A DNA stretch of 64,000 nt from Clostridiales bacterium UBA3678 (GTDB lineage: Bacteria; Bacillota; Clostridia; TANB77; CAG-508): assembly GCA_002372935.1 (NCBI GenBank), contig DFJF01000005.1, positions 12,736 through 76,735 of the forward strand. The letters run 5' to 3'. The notes under the pieces were generated by a model, which ran no database searches, was not told the DNA's origin, and worked only from the letters and a program-made list of their open reading frames with translations. Shown piece by piece: positions 57,569 to 64,000 of this stretch (within the stretch, counting starts at the first letter, position 1; every line of letters starts with the position of its first letter). Both the position numbers and the translations under genes were made by a program.

Positions 57569-60328
57569 TTAAGCATTTTTACCATGACAATTTTTGTACT
57601 TTTTCCCACTTCCACATGGGCATGGGTCATTTCTACCTATTTTTGGTTCTTCACGTCTTACAGTTCTGTCAACATCAGGATTTTCTAATGTTGATTGTCC
57701 TCCATCAACACTTCTTATTGCTTGTAGAGCTGTATTTGTTATTTTAGCTTGTTCTGATCTTCTTAAATCTTTTTGTTGTCTCAAATTCATTAGAAGTTTT
57801 ACAACATCAACTTTTATCGCCTCAATCATTTCATCAAACATTTCTGTTCCGACAATTCTATATTGAACAACTGGGTCTTTTTGTCCATAACCTTGAAGTC
57901 CAATTCCATTTTTAAGCTCATCCATTGCATCAATGTGGTCCATCCATTTTTGGTCAACTACTTTAAGCATAACAATTCTTTCTATTTCACGCATTTGTTC
58001 TGAAGTAATTTCTTCTTCTTTTTGAGCATATTTTTCATGAGCTTGTTTTTTCAAGCTTTCTGCAATTGCTGTTGGTGCTTCTTGTTTTTCTTTTATCTCA
58101 TCAAACATCTGTATACCAAATGTATTTTGAATTTCTGTAGCTAATGCTGTAACATTTAAATGTAAATTTCCTTTTTCGTCCATTTCATTGTATGTATCAA
58201 CAGTCGCATCTGCTACCCAATCTATCATTTTGCTAATATTTGAACTTAAATCTAATCCATCAAGCACTTCTCTTCTTTGAGAATAAATTTCTTCTCTTTG
58301 AACATTCATAACATCATCATATTTTAATACATTTTTACGGATTGTGAAGTTTCTGCCTTCTACTTTCTTTTGAGCATTTTCAACAGCTCTTGAGATAAAT
58401 CCTACTTGAATTGGCATGTTTTCATCAACATTTAATGTATTGTATAATTTTGTTACTCTGTCTCCTCCGAAAATCTTCATTAAATTGTCATCTAGACCAA
58501 TATAAAATTGTGAAGCTCCTGGATCTCCTTGACGACCTGAACGTCCTCTTAACTGGTTATCAATACGACGAGATTCATGTCTCTCTGTTCCTATTATTCT
58601 TAGCCCACCAGCTTCTATTACCATTTTCTTTTCTTTGTCTATTTCTTTATCAAATTTTTCTTTTAATTTATTGAACTTTTCCCTTGCCCTTAATATATCT
58701 TGATCATCTGTCTCATAATATGTGTTTGCCTCTTCTACAAGATTTTCTGGAACTTTGTCTTTTAACATTTGCTCTCTTGCTAAAAATTCACTATTTCCAC
58801 CAAGCATAATATCTGTACCACGGCCTGCCATATTTGTTGCTATTGTAACTGCTCCAAGTTTTCCTGCTTGTGCAACAATTGCAGCCTCTTGCTCATGATA
58901 TTTAGCATTTAATACAACATGTTTTATTCCTTCTTTTTTAAGCAATTTGCTTAATTTTTCTGATTTTTCTACAGATACTGTACCAATTAGAACTGGTTGT
59001 CCTGTTGCATGAGCTTTTTTTACATCTTCTATTACTGCATTAAATTTCGCTTTTTCGTTTTTATAAATAATATCATGTGCATCTTTTCTTATCATTGGCT
59101 TGTTTGTAGGAATCTCTACAACATCCAAATTATATATTTCTTCGAATTCCTGTGCTTCTGTACTTGCAGTACCAGTCATTCCTGATAATTTTTTGTACAT
59201 TCTAAAATAGTTTTGGAATGTAATTGTTGCAAGTGTTTTTGATTCATCTGCAATTTTTACCTTTTCTTTTGCTTCAATTGCTTGATGCAATCCATCATTA
59301 TATCTTCTTCCATACATAATACGTCCTGTGAATTCATCTACAATTAAAACTTGTCCATCTTTTACTATATAGTCAACTTCATTTTGCATAACACCATGTG
59401 CTCTTAAAGCTTGATGTACATGATGTACAATATCTGAATTTTCTATATCATTAAAGTTTTCAAGATTGAAGAATTTTTCTGCCTTTTCAATACCTTTTTG
59501 TGTAAGAGAAGCAGATTTTGCTTTTAAATCTACAATATAATCATATTTTTCATTATCTTCTTCTTGTTCTAAGTCTTTCTCATCTTCTTCAATTATAACT
59601 TTCTTTTCTAGACTTCTAACAAATGTGTCTGCTCTTTTATACAAATCTGATGATGAATTTGCTCTACCAGAAATAATAAGTGGTGTACGAGCTTCATCAA
59701 TTAAAATACTATCGATTTCGTCTACTATTGCATAATGTAATTCTCTTTGCACTAATTGGTTTTTGTATATAACCATGTTATCTCTTAAATAGTCAAATCC
59801 AAATTCGTTATTTGTACCATAAGTAATATCAGCATTATATGCTTCTTGTTTCTTTTTAGGATCAAGACCAGGAATAACAAGTCCTACAGACAATCCTAGG
59901 AATTTATATAATTTTCCCATCCATTCACTATCACGCTTAGCTAAGTAGTCATTAACTGTAATTACATGGACTCCTTTGCCTTCTAATGCATTTAAATAAA
60001 CTGGTAGTGTAGCAACTAAAGTTTTTCCTTCTCCAGTTTTCATCTCTGCAATTCTACCCTGGTGAAGTATAATTCCACCTATTAATTGAACATCAAAATG
60101 TCTCATTCCTAAAACTCTTCTTGATGCTTCTCTTACAACTGCAAATGCTTCTGGTAATAAGTCATCTAATGTTTCACCATTTGCTAATCTATTTTTAAAT
60201 TCTCCTGTTTTGGCTACCAATTCATGATCTTTTAGTTTTTTCATTTCATCTTCTAAACTATTAATCTTATTAACAATTGGCATTACTTTTTTTACTTCTC
60301 TCTCACTGTATGATTTAAATAAACCCAT
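57569..60328 (-). CDS. secA: Preprotein translocase ATPase SecA
   Basis: SecA drives secretory proteins through SecYEG. The 919-residue product from ATG 60328 (MGLFKSYSEREVKK) has Walker A MKTGEGKT (96-103), the DEIDSILIDEARTPLIISG segment, GRGTDIMLGG and the HESRRIDNQLRGRSGRQGD of the second motor domain, and the C-terminal zinc-binding SEC-C motif CPCGSGKKYKNCHG. The upstream ATG at 60340 directly abuts the GAGAGG site, so I use the later one. It has its own promoter. Confidence 0.97.
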   Translation of the reverse strand: MGLFKSYSEREVKKVMPIVNKINSLEDEMKKLKDHELVAKTGEFKNRLANGETLDDLLPEAFAVVREASRRVLGMRHFDVQLIGGIILHQGRIAEMKTGEGKTLVATLPVYLNALEGKGVHVITVNDYLAKRDSEWMGKLYKFLGLSVGLVIPGLDPKKKQEAYNADITYGTNNEFGFDYLRDNMVIYKNQLVQRELHYAIVDEIDSILIDEARTPLIISGRANSSSDLYKRADTFVRSLEKKVIIEEDEKDLEQEEDNEKYDYIVDLKAKSASLTQKGIEKAEKFFNLENFNDIENSDIVHHVHQALRAHGVMQNEVDYIVKDGQVLIVDEFTGRIMYGRRYNDGLHQAIEAKEKVKIADESKTLATITFQNYFRMYKKLSGMTGTASTEAQEFEEIYNLDVVEIPTNKPMIRKDAHDIIYKNEKAKFNAVIEDVKKAHATGQPVLIGTVSVEKSEKLSKLLKKEGIKHVVLNAKYHEQEAAIVAQAGKLGAVTIATNMAGRGTDIMLGGNSEFLAREQMLKDKVPENLVEEANTYYETDDQDILRAREKFNKLKEKFDKEIDKEKKMVIEAGGLRIIGTERHESRRIDNQLRGRSGRQGDPGASQFYIGLDDNLMKIFGGDRVTKLYNTLNVDENMPIQVGFISRAVENAQKKVEGRNFTIRKNVLKYDDVMNVQREEIYSQRREVLDGLDLSSNISKMIDWVADATVDTYNEMDEKGNLHLNVTALATEIQNTFGIQMFDEIKEKQEAPTAIAESLKKQAHEKYAQKEEEITSEQMREIERIVMLKVVDQKWMDHIDAMDELKNGIGLQGYGQKDPVVQYRIVGTEMFDEMIEAIKVDVVKLLMNLRQQKDLRRSEQAKITNTALQAIRSVDGGQSTLENPDVDRTVRREEPKIGRNDPCPCGSGKKYKNCHGKNA

Positions 60329-60370
60329 TTTTTCTATCATCCTCTCAAGTCATATTTTTATACATGTTAT

Positions 60371-60399
60371 ACTATATCACTAACTTTAATTTTTAGCAA
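60371..60399 (-). promoter_or_regulatory. Predicted promoter of secA
   Basis: TTGCTA and TATAGT are spaced by 17 bases on the minus strand, 43 bases before the chosen start codon. Confidence 0.6.
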
Positions 60400-60419
60400 G
60401 TATTTTTTTAATTTTTGCG

Positions 60420-61121
60420 TCATTCTTTGAGTTCTTCACTTAACTTCCATATAGCCTTAGTCTCTATTCTAGAAACATAAGATCTAGATATTCCCATAGA
60501 CTCTGCAATTTCATGTTGAGTTTTTGGTTTTTCTCCATTTAACCCAAATCTAAGCTCTATAATCGTTCTTTCTCTATCTTTTAATACTTCTTTCATTTTT
60601 TTATAAAGCTTTTTTATTTTCATTTTTAAATCTACAATATCCTCTATACTTCTTTCATCATTTTCCAATACTTCTTCTAATGTAACAACATTATCATCTT
60701 TATCTTTCCCTATCGTATCATTTAAATATACCTCTGAATTAAGTTTTTTCGTTGATCTTAAATACATCAAAATCTCATTATCTATGCATCTTGAAACATA
60801 AGTTGAAAGTCTTGCACCTTTTTCTGGTTTAAAACTATTTATTCCTTTTATTAATCCAATTGTACCTATTGATAATAGGTCATCTTGATCAACATTTGTG
60901 TTAGCATATTTCTTACAAACATGTGCAACTAATCTTAAATTTTTTTCAATAAGTAAATTTCTCGCTTCATCATCTCCTTGTTGTATTCTTTCCAATGCTT
61001 TTCTTTCTTCTTCCGAGTTTAATGGTTCAGGAAAAAGTGTACTTCCTGAAATATATCCAACTACAAAAATCGCTGTTTTTAAAAAACTTAAAAACCCTGA
61101 TAGGCAAATACTTGAAAACAT
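60420..61121 (-). CDS. sigK: Sporulation sigma factor SigK
   Basis: SigK directs late mother-cell transcription in sporulation. The 233-residue product begins with a hydrophobic pro-sequence (MFSSICLSGFLSFLKTAIFVVGY) of the kind removed by SpoIVFB. Region 2 includes GDDEARNLLIEKNLRLVAHV and LLSIGTIGLIKGINSFKPEKGARLSTY; region 4.2 has QHEIAESMGISRSYVSRIETKA. The ATG at 61121 follows GGAGGTG. The gene is continuous: it has no skin element interrupting it, unlike B. subtilis and Clostridioides difficile. Confidence 0.95.
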   Translation of the reverse strand: MFSSICLSGFLSFLKTAIFVVGYISGSTLFPEPLNSEEERKALERIQQGDDEARNLLIEKNLRLVAHVCKKYANTNVDQDDLLSIGTIGLIKGINSFKPEKGARLSTYVSRCIDNEILMYLRSTKKLNSEVYLNDTIGKDKDDNVVTLEEVLENDERSIEDIVDLKMKIKKLYKKMKEVLKDRERTIIELRFGLNGEKPKTQHEIAESMGISRSYVSRIETKAIWKLSEELKE

Positions 61122-61184
61122 AAATGCACCTCCATTTTTCTCATAACACATTATATGTTTTAGAAAAATAAAAGTGCATGACCA

Positions 61185-63959
61185 TTAATTATTTGTTATA
61201 TTATTGGTATTGTCCTCTTCTACATTACTATTATTCTCATCAGTTGCATTTTCTGTATTTGTAGTATTAGTTGTATTTTTTTCTTTTTTCTTTTCTTCAT
61301 TTTCTTGTTTTTCAAGTTCGTTTATTAATTCTTGTAAAGTTTTAACATCTGTTCCCATAAGCTCCCAATCATTTGCATTCATTGATTGTGTAAGGTTTTT
61401 ATTAGCTTTTATTATTGATTGGATTAAACCATCTATGTCCTCATCTGTATATGTATCAATACTTGTAGCTTCTTGTGATACTATATTTTCCAAAGCTTCT
61501 TTTAAATTATTTCCAATTGCTATTTTATTACCTGAAGCAACTATTACTTTCTTTAAATATGGCATACCAGACTCATTTATTTTTGTTTGATATATTTGCT
61601 CAATATATAAAATAGTATTATCTATTGGAACTACCATAATTTGTTTTGTAACTCTTGCACCTGTAACATTTAAGCTTTGAATTTCTTGATTCATGCCATC
61701 ATTTTCTAATATTTTGCTATCTAATTGTGTCAAACCTAAAATGCTTTGATCAGAAGATAATTTTGAAATTTTCAATTTATTTGTTCCATTTTCCACAACT
61801 CCAACTAAGTAACTTGTCAAATTTTGTTTTTCACTTGGAGTGTACATCTGAATAAGTCCTATTTCTTCAAGATTATTATTTTTAACCATAGTATAATAAG
61901 ACTCTAATTTTGTAGTTACAGATTTTCCATTTTGGTTTGTAACATAAGTTGCTGTACTCCAACTGTCATCTCCTCTATATAATATTTCTGACTTTGTATT
62001 ATGGTATTCTTCAAGCATTGATGACTGAATATCATATAAAAATTGTGGATAAACAAACTGACTTGATATATCTTCTGGTATTTGTGAATCCAAACCTTGG
62101 AATACATCTGGGTACATTTTTCTATAAGCCATTGCAATAGGATCTGTAGAATCTGTTATATAAAATCTCATGTTTCCATCATAACAATTAATAATTACTT
62201 TTATTGAATTTCTTATATAATTTATAGTTCTCTTTTCTCCAGAATATTTTATTGACGCACGTGTTGAATATGGATAATTATTTGAAACTGTATAACCATC
62301 TAATACCCAATACATATCTCCATTCTTATCAGCAACTACATAAGGATTTTCATCAAATAATACATCTGGTAAAACAAGTTCTGCTCTTCTAATAATGTTT
62401 CTATTAATCAAAATTCTATTATCTTTACTTATATCTGAAGAAAATGCCAATTTTACATTATTAATCTTAACACCAAGATTAAATCTATCTAAAAATCCTA
62501 ATTTTAATCCAGAATTTCCATTATATGTTGATGTGTATTCATTTCCTTTACTATCTGTATAATCATATTCATTCTTACTATTTTCATCAATTACTATTGC
62601 ATTATTTGTCTCTAATCCATAATAAATTTGTTTAGTTTTAATATAATCATTATTTTCTATATAAGCTATATCTCCATCATTTGTAGTTGATGTAGCAGAT
62701 ATTCCAATTGCACCATAACCATGTGTATATTCAAAAGTTTTTCCATTATATGTTCTTTTACTACTTACAATCTCTCTTGGAGATAAATAAATTAATCTTG
62801 TATTATTATTTTTGTCTTGAGATTTAATAAGTCCTAGAGTATTGTATTTATAATAGCCTTTTTCTGTTTGCTCTTCATTTAATTTATTTAATGCCATTTC
62901 TTTATTTATAATAACTGCATTATCTAAAATATTTTGATTATTATTAATCTGATCTGTTGTAATAGTACCAGAATAATCAATTGTTTCTGTATCACAATCT
63001 ATACCATAAGCTTCTTTTGTATATGAAATATTTCTTTCTATATATTTCTTTTGTTTGTCATATTCATTAGTTTTTACATATAATAAGTCAAAACAAATCA
63101 TAACAACAAACATACTTACTAAATATGCTGGAATTATTATAATATCTCTTATAATCTTGCTTCTTTCAAATTTCTTCAAATTTGATGATACCAAGAAAGC
63201 TGTAATTATTATAACAATAGATAAAATTACATTTCCCCATAATTTTATTATTACATCAGTCTTACCTGCACCAATTAATTCTAGCCCTCCATCAGTTGTA
63301 ACAAAATTACTAAATACTATATCTAAAGTTCCTACTAAATTGAAAACAGCAAATACAATTGCCAAACTTTTTATGTATTTTATTAAATGTTTAATTAAAT
63401 TACTCTTTTTTAATGTTTCTCTATCTATTCCATCAAAATACCTGTTAAATATAAATATGTAATATAAAACAGAGTAGAATATCAAAGCTATATATATTAT
63501 CATAAAATACCTTAATAACATTTTAATTAAAGGCTCTGCAAACATATAAAAAGAAATATCTAAATTAAATATTAAATCAGTCCTTCCAAAAGACACATTA
63601 CTTGCAAACAAAATAACTTTTGGTGTAAAAATAAACCCAACAACAAAGCTTGAAATCGCTGCCACAACTAAAGAAATAGACTTATTCAAAAAATGAGGTT
63701 GCTCCTTTTTCTCCTGGTCAAAAAAAACTTTTAGCCCATTTTTGATTCCTTTATTTTCTATGTACATAATAACATAAATTAACACAAAATTAATTGCCAT
63801 AATTGCATATTTGTAAAGCAAATTCGTTTTAAAAATAGGCAAATAATTCTCTCCCAATTCCTTATATTCTAGATAAATTCCTCGATCTGAAATATACATA
63901 CAAATTGCCACAATTACAACAAACAATATCACCAAAACTCTTCTAACACTTTTTTTCAT
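61185..63959 (-). CDS. UPF0182 family large membrane protein
   Basis: UPF0182 members are large membrane proteins of unknown function, usually 850-1000 residues; this one is 924. About seven N-terminal membrane segments (to about residue 300) precede a big soluble part with diagnostic GLIKSQDKNNNTRLIYLSPREI, FEYTHGYGAIGISATSTTNDGD, DRFNLGVKINNVKLAFSSDIS and IAMAYRKMYPDVF segments. The tail is Glu/Lys/Asn-rich. The ATG at 63959 has AAAGGAGC seven bases upstream; an upstream in-frame ATG at 63998 lies in the REP-like sequence. Confidence 0.9.
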   Translation of the reverse strand: MKKSVRRVLVILFVVIVAICMYISDRGIYLEYKELGENYLPIFKTNLLYKYAIMAINFVLIYVIMYIENKGIKNGLKVFFDQEKKEQPHFLNKSISLVVAAISSFVVGFIFTPKVILFASNVSFGRTDLIFNLDISFYMFAEPLIKMLLRYFMIIYIALIFYSVLYYIFIFNRYFDGIDRETLKKSNLIKHLIKYIKSLAIVFAVFNLVGTLDIVFSNFVTTDGGLELIGAGKTDVIIKLWGNVILSIVIIITAFLVSSNLKKFERSKIIRDIIIIPAYLVSMFVVMICFDLLYVKTNEYDKQKKYIERNISYTKEAYGIDCDTETIDYSGTITTDQINNNQNILDNAVIINKEMALNKLNEEQTEKGYYKYNTLGLIKSQDKNNNTRLIYLSPREIVSSKRTYNGKTFEYTHGYGAIGISATSTTNDGDIAYIENNDYIKTKQIYYGLETNNAIVIDENSKNEYDYTDSKGNEYTSTYNGNSGLKLGFLDRFNLGVKINNVKLAFSSDISKDNRILINRNIIRRAELVLPDVLFDENPYVVADKNGDMYWVLDGYTVSNNYPYSTRASIKYSGEKRTINYIRNSIKVIINCYDGNMRFYITDSTDPIAMAYRKMYPDVFQGLDSQIPEDISSQFVYPQFLYDIQSSMLEEYHNTKSEILYRGDDSWSTATYVTNQNGKSVTTKLESYYTMVKNNNLEEIGLIQMYTPSEKQNLTSYLVGVVENGTNKLKISKLSSDQSILGLTQLDSKILENDGMNQEIQSLNVTGARVTKQIMVVPIDNTILYIEQIYQTKINESGMPYLKKVIVASGNKIAIGNNLKEALENIVSQEATSIDTYTDEDIDGLIQSIIKANKNLTQSMNANDWELMGTDVKTLQELINELEKQENEEKKKEKNTTNTTNTENATDENNSNVEEDNTNNITNN

Positions 63960-63977
63960 AAATTTTGCTCCTTTCAT

Positions 63978-64000
63978 TTGGGGACGGTTCTTTTTCAAAA
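63978..64000. repeat. Partial REP-like element at the right edge
   Basis: TTTGGGGACGGTTCTTTTT runs into the window edge. This GGGGACGGTTCTT-type sequence is a common REP motif linked to RAYT transposases in Clostridia and other bacteria. The matching half would lie outside. Confidence 0.55.

Noticed and set aside
60420..61121. skin-type interruption of sigK
   Set aside because: The sigK gene is continuous through both conserved regions.
1..64000. CRISPR arrays
   Set aside because: No regularly spaced repeat-spacer pattern or cas gene was seen; the repeats found are coding tandem repeats or single palindromes.

Overview
The window is AT-rich chromosomal DNA of an endospore-forming, low-GC Clostridia-type Firmicute. 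SpoVS, SigK, YtxC, YmdB, the PrkC/PrpC pair, IreB, RemA, the Asp23/AmaP pair, DUF4364 and CarD together support this, as do AGGAGG-type ribosome binding sites and TTGACA/TATAAT promoters. Gene content resembles uncultured gut Clostridia; I cannot name a species. Almost every gene lies on the minus strand, so the window is probably one leading-strand arm. Only an amidase, a VirD4-like ATPase and ytxC are on plus.

Layout, left to right. 0-3.5 kb: the start of a peptide-type solute-binding protein, spoVS, ymdB and a CmpB-type membrane protein. 3.5-13 kb: pyrG, valS, the Ser/Thr kinase-phosphatase pair prkC/prpC, an M50 protease and lysS. 13-18.3 kb: a frameshifted YhiN-type flavoprotein, a YuiD-type membrane protein, xseB/xseA, nusB and the DUF2273-amaP-asp23 envelope cluster. 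18.4-26 kb is an accessory island: an Rpn-type nuclease, a prepilin-like surface protein, an amidase, DUF4364 and an orphan VirD4/TraG-like ATPase. 26-32 kb: rubrerythrin, tRNA-Leu, carD, a YihY protein and gatCAB. 32-38.8 kb: the conserved ireB-ruvX-DUF1292 group, fused to an unusual module of a degenerate GGDEF protein, a CpaE/TadZ-like protein with AT-hooks, a VirB2-like membrane protein and a glucosaminidase. 39-46 kb: cyclophilin, half a transketolase, gmk-rpoZ-remA, tRNA-Glu, a transglutaminase, truB and nrnA. 46-52 kb: rimP-nusA-rnpM-infB-rbfA. 52-64 kb: ytxC, rlmN, hisS, secA, sigK and a UPF0182 protein.

The most interesting signal is at the 3' end of the prepilin-like gene. Its last ~130 bases are about 51% G+C in a gene that is otherwise near 25%. 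They encode a C-type-lectin-like ending (YWSSS...AW...F.NG...YVRLASTF) with mostly NNY codons, and three adjacent hairpins follow. This is what the variable region of a diversity-generating retroelement (DGR) target looks like. No reverse transcriptase or template repeat is visible here, so they would have to act in trans from outside the window.

Other points: rimP has a hairpin between its Shine-Dalgarno and start codon, and a hairpin in its leader. A cluster of DnaA-box-like palindromes and the relic of a cation-diffusion transporter lie beside secA. IF2, RNA polymerase omega and the CpaE-like protein carry tandem-repeat extensions. Several genes use TTG starts.
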